64,000 bases of DNA from Actinomadura harenae (GTDB lineage: Bacteria > Actinomycetota > Actinomycetes > Streptosporangiales > Streptosporangiaceae), in contig NZ_RFFG01000025.1 in NCBI RefSeq assembly GCF_003696215.1, positions 36,696 through 100,695 on the forward strand. The letters are read 5' to 3'. The notes beneath the pieces were generated by a model. It was not told the DNA's origin and did not search any database. It saw only the letters and a list, made by a program, of their open reading frames with translations. Of this stretch, positions 8,156-17,083 are shown in pieces; the first letter of the stretch is position 1; each line of letters starts with the position of its first letter. Both the position numbers and the translations under genes were made by a program.

Positions 8156-8620
8156 TCAGTCCTCCTTCTTGGCGTGCGGGACGACCAGCACGGCGCGGTG
8201 GGTCTTGTGCAGCACGCGCGTGGACACGCTGCCGAGGATCACCGAGCGGGCGCCGCCGAGACCGCGCGAACCGGTGACGATGACGTCGGCGTCGAGCTCC
8301 TCCGCGACGTCCACGATGCCCGCCCAGATCGGGCCGGTCGTCCGCGCGGAACGCGCCTCGACCTGCTCGAACCCGGCCTTGCGGGCGATCTCCGCACCGG
8401 CCAGCGCGAGCTGCCGGGCCTGCTCCTCCTCGGGCCACTGCTCGGAGTCGGGGTCCACGGCGAGCGCGCCGGCGGCGGCGAGCGGGGCCCAGTTGATCTG
8501 GCTGAGCAGGGGCTCCCAGACGGTCAGGATGGCGACGGGTTCGTGACGGAGCGTCTTGGCGGCGAACTCGATGGCGGTGCGCGCGTCCTCGGAGCCGTCG
8601 AAAGCGATCAGGATGGTCAT
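8156..8620 (-). CDS. Universal stress protein (UspA family)
   Basis: 154 residues, a single Usp domain. It begins MTILIAFDGSEDARTAIEFA and ends with the ATP-binding signature near residues 121-137 (GSRGLGGARSVILGSVS, i.e. G-x2-G-x9-G-S), so it probably binds ATP. Such proteins are usually induced in stationary phase, hypoxia or other stress; nothing in this sequence shows the trigger. It is monocistronic, with its 3' end facing the small membrane protein gene. Confidence 0.92.
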   Translation of the reverse strand: MTILIAFDGSEDARTAIEFAAKTLRHEPVAILTVWEPLLSQINWAPLAAAGALAVDPDSEQWPEEEQARQLALAGAEIARKAGFEQVEARSARTTGPIWAGIVDVAEELDADVIVTGSRGLGGARSVILGSVSTRVLHKTHRAVLVVPHAKKED

Positions 8621-8700
8621 GCTTCAGTCCTATCCCTTGATCGCCCGATTTCAACCCAAGGTGCCGAAGATCACCCCTGTGTGGAGGCCGTTCTCCGAGG

Positions 8701-11292
8701 TCAGGCGCGGGGCGGGCGGTCCTCGCCGGGCGGGCCGGCGAACGTCTGGACGACGTCCAGCCAGCGCTCGGCGTCGGCCCCCTCGGCGGTGACGGCCACG
8801 TCGGCCCGGTTCCGGCGGCGGGTCGCCAGCAGGGCGAAGTCGAGCGCCGGGCCGGTCACGCGCTGCGCGGCGTCCGCCGGTCCCCACGTCCAAAGGTCGC
8901 CGCCGTCCGGCGGGATGATCTCGACGCGGAACTCCTTCGCGGGCGGGGCCAGGCCGCGGTTGTGGAAGGCGAAGTCGCGCGCGCGGACGGCGATGTGCGC
9001 GACGTGCCGCAGCCGGCGCGTGGGCGCGCGGGTCACGCCGAGGGCCTCCGCGACGTCCTCGCCGTGCGCCCAGGTCTCCATGATCCGCGCCGTCGCCATG
9101 GACCCGGCCGCCATCGGCGGGCCGAACCACGGCAGCCGCGTCCCGGGCGGCAGCGCGGCGAGCGCCGCGCCCAGCTCCGCCAGGCCCTTGCGCCAGCGGT
9201 CCAGCAGCTCGGCGGGGTCGAGCCGCGCGCCGTCGGCGGCGGCGAGGTCCACGTCCTCGATCCGGGGCAGGTTCGCGAGGAACGCGCGGGGATCGGTGGC
9301 GGAGCGCAGGGCCGCCTCCTCCGTCCAGGTCAGGTGCGCGATCTGGTGGGCGACGGTCCAGCCCTCGGCGGGCGTGGGCGTGGCCCACGCGGCGGCGTCG
9401 AGGGGCGCGACGAGCGCGTCGAGGGACGCGCCCTCGTCGGCCATGTCGGCGAGCAGCGCGTTGAGATCCGGCATTCCGCCAGCATCACCCGCCGCACGGC
9501 CGGACGGAAGACCCCGGCCGAGCAGGATCCGGGCCGCCGCGTAGTCGGCCTTGCCGTTGGGCAGCCGGAGCGACGCGTCCGTCCGGACGAACGCCTTGGG
9601 GATCTTGTACCGGGCGAGGCGGGCGGCGCAGCCCTCCCGCAGGTCCGCGTCCGTGGGGACGCCGTGCGCGGCGGTGCTGTTCGGGGCGGTGCTGTCCGAG
9701 ACGGTGCCGTCCAAGGCGGTGCCGCTCGTGGCGGTGTTGTTCGCGGCGGGACGCACGACCGCGACGATCTCGGTGCCCCAGCGCTCGCTCGGACGGCCGA
9801 CGACCAGCGCGTCCGCGACCCCGGGCAGGCCCCGCAAGACGGTCTCGACCTCCTCGGCGAACACCTTCTCGCCGCCGGTGTTGATCGTGGTCGCCTCGCG
9901 TCCGTGCACGTGGACGGTGCCGTCCGGGAGGATCCGGGCACGGTCTCCGGCGACCACGACGCGCGCCCCGTCCACGGTCACGAACGTCTCGGCGGTCTTG
10001 ACCGGGTCGTTCAGGTAGCCGAGCGGGATCGTTCCGCCCTTGGCGAGCCAGCCCAGCTCGTCCTCACCGGGCGCGAGCGCGCGGGACCGGTCGGCGCTCA
10101 GCACGACCGCGCCGGGCGAGATCGCGAACGGCCGGTCGTCCGCGCCCTGCCGGGTCACCTGGAACCCCGTCTCGGACGACCCGAGGACGTCGACGATCCG
10201 CGCGCCGGGAAGCAGCTCCAGCAGGCGCCTCTTCACGCCCGGACTGATCCCGGCGGCCGAGTTCAGCAGCGTCCGCAGCCCGTCCAGGGCGTGCTCGCGG
10301 CGTTCCAGCTCCGCGACGATCGGACGCGCGAACGCGTCGCCCACCAGCGGAAGCCTGGTGATCCGCTCGCGCTCGGCGACGGCCAGCAGGTCGGCCGCGT
10401 CCAGGCCGTCCACGCGCGCCGGGAACACCACGCACGCGCCCCCGCACCAGCCGCCGAGCGCCGACCATGTCCCGGCGCCGTGCATCAGCGGCGGCCCGAC
10501 CAGCACCCTCGCCGTCGACCGGACGGCCCGCGCGACCGCCTCGTCCAGGTCGGTGATCGCGGTGTGGTCGCGCCGCCGCATGCCGAGCGGGCCGAGCATG
10601 AGGTCGCCGATCCGCCACAGCACGCCCTTGGGCAGCCCCGTCGTCCCGCCTGTGTAGAGGATGTGCAGGTCAGCAGGGGAGGGGGCGACGTTCAGGGGGG
10701 CGTCCGACGCGTCCTCTAGGGCGTCCTCGTATGCGCGCGCGTTGGGCGGCTGGGCGGTGCCGGACTCGTCGTCCACAGGAAGGAGCAGAGGTTGGAGGCC
10801 GGTGCGTTCGAGGACTTCAATGATTCGCGGGGCGTACCGGGCGTGGTAGATCACCGCGCTCGGGCGGGCGTCCTCGAAGAGCCGCGCCAGCTCGTCGCCG
10901 GTGTAGCGGTAGTTGACGTTGAACGGCGCGACGCGGGCCATGTGCGCGCCGACCAGGCCCTCCAGGTACTCGGGGCCGTTGTGCAGACAGAGAGCGAGAT
11001 GATCGTGTGAGGACTCCCAGGGTTCCGTCTCCCGGACGTGCCGTCCGAGCCCCTTCCCCCGCAGCACCCGCGCGAGCCGCCGGCTCCGCTCGACCATGCT
11101 CCGCCACGTCCGCGCGTGCCGCCCGTCCGCGTCGTGCCAGACCAGGCACTCACGCTCAGGCACCGCCTCCGCGATCCCTTCGAGCAGCGCGACCAACTCG
11201 AGCTGCTCCTCCGGCGAGGGCTCTCCCACATCCCCCTCCCTACCCGCCCGACGCTCGGGCTCGTTCGCTCGGGCCTGGGCGGAATCGGGCAT
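8701..11292 (-). CDS. Acyl-CoA synthetase fused to a DinB/maleylpyruvate isomerase-like domain
   Basis: 863 residues from ATG 11292 (GAGGGAG upstream; a GTG one codon earlier is possible). Residues ~25-600 are an ANL-superfamily acyl-CoA synthetase. The AMP-binding P-loop is ILYTGGTTGLPKGVLW (~220). Further motifs are GSSETGF (~385), the hinge region VVAGDRARI and the C-terminal lysine loop ...RLPNGKADY. From about residue 622 (internal Met, MPDLNALLADMADEG) a second domain of ~245 residues has the look of the TIGR03084/DinB metal-binding family: HQIAHLTWTEE and METWAHGEDVAEALG supply the histidines. The two are normally separate proteins; here no stop separates them. A Ser/Thr/Asn linker made by 15-base tandem repeats interrupts the synthetase C-terminal domain. 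Confidence 0.85.
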   Translation of the reverse strand: MPDSAQARANEPERRAGREGDVGEPSPEEQLELVALLEGIAEAVPERECLVWHDADGRHARTWRSMVERSRRLARVLRGKGLGRHVRETEPWESSHDHLALCLHNGPEYLEGLVGAHMARVAPFNVNYRYTGDELARLFEDARPSAVIYHARYAPRIIEVLERTGLQPLLLPVDDESGTAQPPNARAYEDALEDASDAPLNVAPSPADLHILYTGGTTGLPKGVLWRIGDLMLGPLGMRRRDHTAITDLDEAVARAVRSTARVLVGPPLMHGAGTWSALGGWCGGACVVFPARVDGLDAADLLAVAERERITRLPLVGDAFARPIVAELERREHALDGLRTLLNSAAGISPGVKRRLLELLPGARIVDVLGSSETGFQVTRQGADDRPFAISPGAVVLSADRSRALAPGEDELGWLAKGGTIPLGYLNDPVKTAETFVTVDGARVVVAGDRARILPDGTVHVHGREATTINTGGEKVFAEEVETVLRGLPGVADALVVGRPSERWGTEIVAVVRPAANNTATSGTALDGTVSDSTAPNSTAAHGVPTDADLREGCAARLARYKIPKAFVRTDASLRLPNGKADYAAARILLGRGLPSGRAAGDAGGMPDLNALLADMADEGASLDALVAPLDAAAWATPTPAEGWTVAHQIAHLTWTEEAALRSATDPRAFLANLPRIEDVDLAAADGARLDPAELLDRWRKGLAELGAALAALPPGTRLPWFGPPMAAGSMATARIMETWAHGEDVAEALGVTRAPTRRLRHVAHIAVRARDFAFHNRGLAPPAKEFRVEIIPPDGGDLWTWGPADAAQRVTGPALDFALLATRRRNRADVAVTAEGADAERWLDVVQTFAGPPGEDRPPRA
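9671..9745. repeat. Five 15-base tandem repeats inside the synthetase gene
   Basis: Five imperfect 15-base units of the form GCGGTGCTGTTCGGG lie head to tail at 9671, 9686, 9701, 9716 and 9731. On the coding strand they give five pentapeptides (NNTAT, SGTAL, DGTVS, DSTAP, NSTAA) placed just before the DADLREGCAARLARYKIPK segment of the synthetase C-terminal domain. The reading frame is kept because the unit is a multiple of three. Confidence 0.9.
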
Positions 11293-11392
11293 CACGGGCT
11301 CCCTCGGGCGCGCACGGACGGGAGATCACCGTAACCGAACACTTACGGAAGCAGAATCCAATTCGGTCTTTCGGGCGGCGACAATCGACGGC

Positions 11393-12202
11393 GTGGCACG
11401 CGCGACCAGACCCCAGGGGGAGGTGACCCGGGGGACGACGAACCCCAACCGGCTCCGCCGAGCGGACCGGTGGACGGCCGCCACCCAGGGACGCCTGCTG
11501 CGCGCGGCGCCGCGCCCGCTCGCCGTCGACCTCGGCTACGGCGCGACCCCGATCACCACGATCGAGCTCTACACGCGCCTGCGCGCCGTCGCGCCCGCGG
11601 TCGAGGTCGTCGGCATCGAGATCGAGCCCGACCGCGTCGCCGCTGGCCGGGCCGTCCAGGCGCGGTATCCGGGGCTCTCGTTCCGGCGCGGCGGGTTCGA
11701 GCTGCCCGTCGACCGTCCGCCGACGCTCGTCCGCGCGTTCAACGTCCTCCGGCAGTACGACGAGGACGCCGCCTGGCGGGCCTGGGACGACCTGACCGCA
11801 CGGCTCGACCCGTCCGGCGTGCTGATCGAGGGCACCTGCGACGAGGTCGGCCGCCGCGCCGTCTGGGTGACGCTCGACCGCACCGGCCCCCGGACGATCA
11901 CGTTCGCCGCGCACCTGCCGTCCCTCGACCGGCCGTCCGACCTCGCGCCCCGGCTGCCCAAGACCCTGATCCACCGGAACGTCGAGGGCGAGGCCGTCCA
12001 CACCCTGCTCGCCGACTTCGACCGCGCGTGGGCCATCGCCGCGCCGCAGTCGGTCTTCGGCGCGCGCGCCCGCTGGACCACGGCCGTCGAGCACCTCGCG
12101 GCGACCCACCCGATCTGCGCGACCCCTCCCCACGGCGGAAGAGGCCGCTGGCGCCTGGGCGAGCTCACCCTCCCCTGGTCAGCGGTCGCCCCCACCCGCT
12201 GA
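11393..12202 (+). CDS. Class I SAM-dependent methyltransferase
   Basis: 269 residues from a GTG at 11393, chosen because the conserved-looking TRGTTNPNRLRRADRW follows within 15 residues. The SAM-binding glycine motif is degenerate but recognisable (AVDLGYGATPITTIEL, about residues 50-65), with the acidic end of beta2 in VVGIEIEPDRV. A FNVLRQYDEDAAW segment follows, and there is a long C-terminal part. An ACAAT-type hexamer about eight bases upstream of the GTG hints at a leaderless transcript. The substrate cannot be inferred; neighbours on both sides face other ways. Confidence 0.8.
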   Translation: MARATRPQGEVTRGTTNPNRLRRADRWTAATQGRLLRAAPRPLAVDLGYGATPITTIELYTRLRAVAPAVEVVGIEIEPDRVAAGRAVQARYPGLSFRRGGFELPVDRPPTLVRAFNVLRQYDEDAAWRAWDDLTARLDPSGVLIEGTCDEVGRRAVWVTLDRTGPRTITFAAHLPSLDRPSDLAPRLPKTLIHRNVEGEAVHTLLADFDRAWAIAAPQSVFGARARWTTAVEHLAATHPICATPPHGGRGRWRLGELTLPWSAVAPTR

Positions 12203-12257
12203 CCCGGGCGAGGCGCCGTGACGCACCAGGGTCGGGCTTCCGGGAGGGGCCGCGGGG

Positions 12258-13019
12258 TCAGGCCTCGCGGTGGAGCTTGTACGGGGCGGCCTGGACGCGC
12301 GGCTGGACGTCGATGCGGTCGATGTTGACGTGCGCCGGGCGCGTGACGGCCCAGGCGACGCAGTCGGCGATGTCCGCGGCGACCAGCGGTTCCGGCACGC
12401 CCTGGTAGGGCTTCTCGGCGCGCTCGGTGTCGCCGCGGAACCGGACGAGGCTGAACTCCTCGGTCTTGACCAGGCCGGGAGCGATCTCGGTGATCCGCAC
12501 CGGCTGGTCCACGAGCTCCAGCCGCATGACCTCGTTCACCGCGTAGGCGGCGTACTTGGCGGCGTTGTAGCCGGCGCCGCCCTCGTACGCGACGTGCGCG
12601 GCGAGCGAGGTGATGTTCACCACGTGCCCGGCCCCGGACGCGATCATCTTCGGCAGCAGCGCCTTGGTCACCCGCAGCAGGCCGAGGACGTTCGTGTCGT
12701 ACATCGCCTGCCAGTCGGCCGGGTCGGAGTCCGCGACCGACTCCAGGCCGACCGCGCCGCCCGCGTTGTTCACCAGGACGTGGCAGGAGTCGAGCGCGCC
12801 CGCCAGCGCGTCCACCGACTCCTGCGAGGTCACGTCCAGGGTGATCGGGACGACCTTGCCCGCGCCCGGCACCTCCTCGGCGATCTCCGCGACGAGGGCC
12901 TCCAGCCGGTCGCGGCGGCGCGCGGCCGCCACGACGTTGAACCCCTCGGCGGCCAGACGCCGCGCCGTGGCCGCTCCGATCCCGCTGCTCGCTCCGGTCA
13001 CCACCGCCGTTTTACGCAT
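12258..13019 (-). CDS. SDR family oxidoreductase
   Basis: 253 residues from ATG 13019; the 16 codons upstream in frame do not look like protein. This is a classical short-chain dehydrogenase: cofactor motif TGASSGIG at residues 8-15 with basic residues after beta2 (AARRRDRL) suggesting NADP(H), NNAG near residue 86, catalytic Ser in NITSLAAH and Tyr/Lys in YNAAKYAAY. The closest subgroup by eye is the YdfG/serine 3-dehydrogenase-like class that oxidises beta-hydroxy acids, but the substrate is not determined. It stands alone between two genes on the other strand. Confidence 0.9.
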   Translation of the reverse strand: MRKTAVVTGASSGIGAATARRLAAEGFNVVAAARRRDRLEALVAEIAEEVPGAGKVVPITLDVTSQESVDALAGALDSCHVLVNNAGGAVGLESVADSDPADWQAMYDTNVLGLLRVTKALLPKMIASGAGHVVNITSLAAHVAYEGGAGYNAAKYAAYAVNEVMRLELVDQPVRITEIAPGLVKTEEFSLVRFRGDTERAEKPYQGVPEPLVAADIADCVAWAVTRPAHVNIDRIDVQPRVQAAPYKLHREA

Positions 13020-13237
13020 GCCGCACAGCTTCCCAGACCACCCCGGGAACGCAGGCCACAGGGGCACCCCCGGAGGCCGCGAACCCCCTCGGGGCGGAAG
13101 GAAACGCCCTTCCCGGGCACGCGCGAGGAACCGCTTTCCGGGGCGGGGAGGGCCCTGACCGGCCGCGGGAAGACTCGTCTCCCGAGGCGGGAACAGTCGA
13201 ACCGGTGGATAGGTTGCACTACCGGAGGTGGTGTCCG

Positions 13238-14548
13238 GTGTCGGGTCGTATCAACCGAGTTGCGACGATCAGCCTGCATACTTCGCCCCTGGATCAACCG
13301 GGCACGGGCGACGCGGGCGGCATGAACGTCTACGTCGTCGAGACCGCGAAACGGCTGGCGGAGCGGGGTGTCGAGGTCGACGTCTTCACCCGCGCGACCT
13401 CCCGGGCCCTGCCGCCCGTCACCGAGCTGGCCCCCGGCGTCCTCGTCCGCAACGTCGTCGCCGGGCCGTTCGAGGAGCTGGACAAGGGTGAGCTGCCCCG
13501 CCACCTCTGTACGTTCACATCCGGCGTCCTGCGCGCGGAGGCCGCCTACGACCCCGGTCACTATGATCTGATTCACACCCATTACTGGCTTTCCGGCCAG
13601 GCCGGATGGGCCGCCAAGCGCCGCTGGGGCGTCCCGCTCGTCCATTCCATGCACACCATGGCCAAGGTCAAGAACGCCGCCCTCGCCGCCGGGGACGCCC
13701 CCGAGCCCGCCCTCCGCGTGAACGGCGAGCAGCAGATCGTCGACACCGCCGACCACCTCGTCGCCAACACCGCGAAGGAGACCCGCGAACTCGCCGGTCT
13801 CTACGCCGCCGACCCGTCCCGCATCGCGACCGTCAGCCCCGGCGTGGACCTGTCCCTGTTCCGCCCCGAGTCGCCCGTGATCGCCCGCGGCACCGGCCTG
13901 CTCCCGCACCGCACCGGGCCCGCGCGCCGCCGCCTCGGCCTGCCCCGGGACGCCTTCGTCCTGCTGTTCGTCGGCCGGATCCAGCCGCTCAAGGCCCCCG
14001 ACGTGCTGCTTCGCGCCGTCGCGCTCATGCTCCACCAGGAACCGGCGCTGCGCTCCAAGATCGTCGTCGCGGTCGTCGGCGGGCCTTCCGGGTCCGGACG
14101 GTCCCGTCCCGAGGGCCTCCAGCGGCTCGCCGCCGAGCTCGGGATCGCCGACGTCGTCCGGTTCGAGCCGCCCTGTCCGCAGCGCGAGCTCGCCGAGTGG
14201 TACCGGGCCGCGGACGTCACGGTCGTGCCGTCCCACAACGAGTCGTTCGGGCTGGTCGCGGTCGAGTCGCAGGCGTGCGGGACGCCCGTCGTGGCCGCCG
14301 CCGTCGGCGGATTGCAGACCGCCGTGAAGAACGGCGAGTCCGGCGTCCTGATCGACGGGCACGACCCCGCCGACTACGCGTCCGTCCTGCGCCGCCTGTA
14401 CGCCGAGCCCGGCACCCACCTCCGGCTCGCGCGCGGCGCGGTCCGGCACGCGCAGGCGTTCGGCTGGGACGCGACCGTGGACCGCCTGCTCGAGGTGTAT
14501 ACCGGTGCGACGACCCGCGAGGCGATGGTGAAGGAGATGGCCCGTTGA
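13238..14548 (+). CDS. mshA: D-inositol-3-phosphate glycosyltransferase (mycothiol biosynthesis)
   Basis: 436 residues. It transfers GlcNAc from UDP-GlcNAc to 1D-myo-inositol 3-phosphate, the first step of mycothiol synthesis. GT4 features are visible: [19 protein letters not shown] then AGGMNVYV at the N-terminus, [10 protein letters not shown] (~110), [11 protein letters not shown] (~130), and the nucleotide-sugar motif [18 protein letters not shown] near residue 335. GTG at 13238 is preferred because GGAGG stands ten bases upstream. The stop overlaps the TTG start of ybjN, and gpmA follows, the usual actinobacterial arrangement. The other mycothiol genes are not in the window. Confidence 0.95.
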   Translation: MSGRINRVATISLHTSPLDQPGTGDAGGMNVYVVETAKRLAERGVEVDVFTRATSRALPPVTELAPGVLVRNVVAGPFEELDKGELPRHLCTFTSGVLRAEAAYDPGHYDLIHTHYWLSGQAGWAAKRRWGVPLVHSMHTMAKVKNAALAAGDAPEPALRVNGEQQIVDTADHLVANTAKETRELAGLYAADPSRIATVSPGVDLSLFRPESPVIARGTGLLPHRTGPARRRLGLPRDAFVLLFVGRIQPLKAPDVLLRAVALMLHQEPALRSKIVVAVVGGPSGSGRSRPEGLQRLAAELGIADVVRFEPPCPQRELAEWYRAADVTVVPSHNESFGLVAVESQACGTPVVAAAVGGLQTAVKNGESGVLIDGHDPADYASVLRRLYAEPGTHLRLARGAVRHAQAFGWDATVDRLLEVYTGATTREAMVKEMAR

Positions 14549-15081
14549 GCCACGGCGAGCAGCCGACCCCGGCGGACGACCCGACCCCGGGGGACGACCC
14601 GGTCACGGTGATCGAGGAGGCGCTCCGGTCCTCCGAGCTGGAGTACAGCGTCCCGCGCGAGGGCGCGTTCTTCGTGAAGCTGCCCGGCCAGCACAAGCTC
14701 GCCACCATGACGTGGCTGATCGTCGGCGACCACAGCCTGCACGTCGAGGCGTTCTTCTGCCGCCAGCCGGACGAGAACCACGCCGACTTCTACCGGTTCC
14801 TCCTCGAGCGCAACGGCCGCATGTACGGCATGTCGTTCGCGCTGGACGAGACCGGCGACGTCTACATCGTCGGCCGCCTCCCGCTCCACTCGGTCACCGC
14901 GGACGAGATCGACCGGCTCCTCGGCTGCGTCCTCACCTACTCGGACGAGAACTTCGACAAGGCCCTGGAACGCGGCTTCAAGACCTCCATCCAGAAGGAG
15001 TGGGACTGGCGGGTCAAGCGAGGCGAGTCCCTGGCGAACCTGCGCGCCTTCGCGTCCTTCGCCGACCCCGCCAACCGCTGA
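14545..15081 (+). CDS. YbjN domain-containing protein
   Basis: 178 residues from a TTG start that overlaps the mshA stop (TTGA), with AAGGAG nine bases upstream. After a short Pro/Asp-rich N-terminus, the YbjN fold (related to secretion chaperones) begins near residue 20: [16 protein letters not shown], then strands [28 protein letters not shown], and a helix with FYRFLLERN. The C-terminal [19 protein letters not shown] is well conserved among the mshA-linked homologues as I remember them. The function is unknown; tight coupling to mshA suggests a link to redox or cell-envelope physiology. Confidence 0.88.
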   Translation: MSHGEQPTPADDPTPGDDPVTVIEEALRSSELEYSVPREGAFFVKLPGQHKLATMTWLIVGDHSLHVEAFFCRQPDENHADFYRFLLERNGRMYGMSFALDETGDVYIVGRLPLHSVTADEIDRLLGCVLTYSDENFDKALERGFKTSIQKEWDWRVKRGESLANLRAFASFADPANR

Positions 15082-15244
15082 CCCCACCCGCACCCGCACC
15101 GTGCCCGCCGACCCGGGCGGGCCGTGCCCGCCGATGGCCGCCGACCGTTGATCTTCCGGCGGCCGCGGAGCGCCTGACCTGCGGGCCTCCGGCCTCCGGC
15201 CTCGCGGACGGACCGCCCGGAGAGGCCCGCTAGGCTCTGATGCC

Positions 15245-16024
15245 ATGGCGACCCTGGTTTTGCTGCGGCACGGCGAGAGTGTGTGGAACGCGGAGAACCT
15301 GTTCACCGGCTGGGTGGACGTGGACCTCTCCGCCAAGGGCGAGAGCGAGGCGACGCGCGGCGGCGACCTGCTGCTCGACGCCGACATCACCCCTGACGTG
15401 GTGCACACCTCACTGCTGAAGCGGGCCATCCGCACGGCGAACATCGCGCTGGACGTCGCGGACCTGCTGTGGATCCCGGTCCGCCGGTCCTGGCGGCTCA
15501 ACGAGCGCCACTACGGCGCGCTCCAGGGCAAGAACAAGGCCCAGACGCGCGACGAGTACGGCGAGGACCAGTTCATGGTCTGGCGCCGCTCGTACGACAC
15601 CCCGCCGCCGCCGATCAAGGACGACGACCCGCTGTCCCAGGTCAACGACCTGCGGTACGCGTCCCTGCCGTCCGAGTTGATCCCGCGCACCGAGTGCCTC
15701 GCGGACGTCGTGGACCGCCTGCTGCCCTACTGGTACGACGCGATCGTCCCGGACCTGGCGAACGGCGGCACCGTCATGGTCACCGCCCACGGCAACTCGC
15801 TGCGCGCCCTGGTCAAGCACCTGGACGGCGTCTCCGACGAGGACATCGTCGGCCTGAACATCCCCACCGGCATCCCGCTGGTGTACGAGCTCGACGACGA
15901 CTTCGCCCCGCTGAAGCGCGGCGGCGAGTACCTCGACCCGGCCGCCGCCAAGGCCGCCATCGAGGCCGTCAAGAACCAGGGCGCGAACAAGAACAAGAAC
16001 CAGGGCGCGAACAAGAAGAAGTAG
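15245..16024 (+). CDS. gpmA: 2,3-bisphosphoglycerate-dependent phosphoglycerate mutase
   Basis: 259 residues. It interconverts 3- and 2-phosphoglycerate in glycolysis. The catalytic His is in [12 protein letters not shown] (residues 4-15), with the second His in [16 protein letters not shown] near residue 182. [16 protein letters not shown] (here [18 protein letters not shown]) and the RSYDTPPPP segment are diagnostic of the dPGM family. The normal enzyme ends near residue 240; here a Lys/Asn tail with a 24-base repeated unit ([17 protein letters not shown]) is added. A TAGGCT hexamer 14 bases before the ATG could be a -10 box giving a very short leader. Confidence 0.96.
   Translation: MATLVLLRHGESVWNAENLFTGWVDVDLSAKGESEATRGGDLLLDADITPDVVHTSLLKRAIRTANIALDVADLLWIPVRRSWRLNERHYGALQGKNKAQTRDEYGEDQFMVWRRSYDTPPPPIKDDDPLSQVNDLRYASLPSELIPRTECLADVVDRLLPYWYDAIVPDLANGGTVMVTAHGNSLRALVKHLDGVSDEDIVGLNIPTGIPLVYELDDDFAPLKRGGEYLDPAAAKAAIEAVKNQGANKNKNQGANKKK
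15971..16015 (+). repeat. Direct repeat encoding the gpmA lysine/asparagine tail
   Basis: A 21-base segment starting AAGAACCAGGGCGCGAACAA occurs at 15971-15991 and again, identical, at 15995-16015 (24-base period). It doubles the KNQGANK peptide at the C-terminus of gpmA. Confidence 0.9.
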
Positions 16025-16036
16025 CCGGAGAACGTC

Positions 16037-16075
16037 GAAGCCCGCCGCATCCTGCAAGAGGACGCGGCGGGCTTC
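16037..16075. terminator. Hairpin terminator between gpmA and phoU
   Basis: Perfect 12-base stem (GAAGCCCGCCGC / GCGGCGGGCTTC) with a 15-base loop, 12 bases after the gpmA stop and 37 bases from the phoU stop. The genes converge, so it can serve both. Confidence 0.85.
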
Positions 16076-16111
16076 TTCACGCCGGACCCCACCCGGGGAC
16101 CGGCGGATCCG

Positions 16112-16774
16112 TCAGCCGGCGTCGATGATCTCCTGGGGACGCTGCCCCGTGACCAGGTAGACGACGTTCTCCGCGACGTGGACGGCGTGGTCGGCGAACC
16201 GCTCGAAGTACCGTCCGGCCAGGGTGATGTCGACCGCGGGCTCGACGCCGTGCTTCCACTTGGGGGAGAGCAGCAGGTCGAACAGGCGGCGATGCAGCCG
16301 GTCCATGGCGTCGTCGTCGGCGTCGAGCTCCAGGCCCATCTCGACGTCCCGGGACGCGATCACCGAGCCCGCCTTGGCGATCATGCGCTCGGCGACCTGG
16401 CCCATCTCCAGCACCGTGGACTGGAGCTCCGGCGGGACGGCCGACTCCGGGTGCCGGCGGCGGGCCGTCTTGGCGATGTGCGCGGCCAGGTCGCCCATGC
16501 GCTCCAGGTCGCTGCTCATCCGCAGCGTGGTGACCAGGGTGCGCAGGTCGCCGGCGACCGGCTGCTGCCGGGCCATCAGGTCGAACACCGTCTCCTCGAT
16601 GTCCGCGTCGATCTTGTTGATCCGCTCGTCGGCGGTGATGACCTCCTCGGCCAGCCGGAGGTCGGAGTCCAGCAGCGCGGTCACCGCGCGGGACATCGCC
16701 GACCGGACCAGGCGGGTCATCTCGACCAGCTTGTCGGCGAGGGAGTCGAGTTCCTCGTGGTAGACGTCACGCAA
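16112..16774 (-). CDS. phoU: Phosphate uptake regulator PhoU
   Basis: 220 residues from a TTG start (GAGGA seven bases upstream) that gives the canonical beginning (M)RDVYHEELDSLADKLVEM. It has two repeated three-helix PhoU units, each with the acidic metal-binding motif: ADERINKIDADIEE then LRMSSDLERMGDLAAHIAKTA, and DADDDAMDRLHRRLF then GRYFERFADHAVHVAENVVYLVTG. PhoU damps the phosphate sensor kinase and the Pst transporter when phosphate is ample. It is divergent from senX3-regX3, the normal layout in actinobacteria, with a PHO-box-like repeat between. Confidence 0.95.
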   Translation of the reverse strand: MRDVYHEELDSLADKLVEMTRLVRSAMSRAVTALLDSDLRLAEEVITADERINKIDADIEETVFDLMARQQPVAGDLRTLVTTLRMSSDLERMGDLAAHIAKTARRRHPESAVPPELQSTVLEMGQVAERMIAKAGSVIASRDVEMGLELDADDDAMDRLHRRLFDLLLSPKWKHGVEPAVDITLAGRYFERFADHAVHVAENVVYLVTGQRPQEIIDAG

Positions 16775-16982
16775 TTGAAGATCCTCGGGTTTCGGGGAGG
16801 GCCGGGCCCGCGGGGGTCCGGCCGGGTCGTGCAGGGGGCGGTGGCGCCGCCCGCTCGGGTGTCTCGGGCGTCTGCGCGGAGTCCCGGAGCGGGTCTCCGC
16901 CGGGTGCCGCGCACGGGTCCCGTCCCCCGGACGGTCCGAGGCGCGGGGCGTACTCGCCCACGCCACACCCTGCCCGATCGGT

Positions 16983-17010
16983 GTGAACCCATACGGATGA
17001 AGAGGTGAAC
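16983..17010. promoter_or_regulatory. PHO-box-like direct repeat between phoU and senX3
   Basis: GTGAAC occurs at 16983-16988 and again at 17005-17010, exactly 22 bases apart, with a related GGATGAAG between them. Read on the minus strand these are GTTCAC units spaced by two 11-base turns, the organisation of the PhoP/RegX3 boxes of actinobacteria (GTTCA-type half-sites every 11 bases). It lies 73-100 bases before senX3. This is a candidate site for autoregulation by RegX3. Confidence 0.55.
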
Positions 17011-17083
17011 ATTGGGCTAACGGCTCACGCGGCGGCACCCCCATGGTGTGGGGCGGCCTCGTTCGCCACCTACGATCCAAGAT

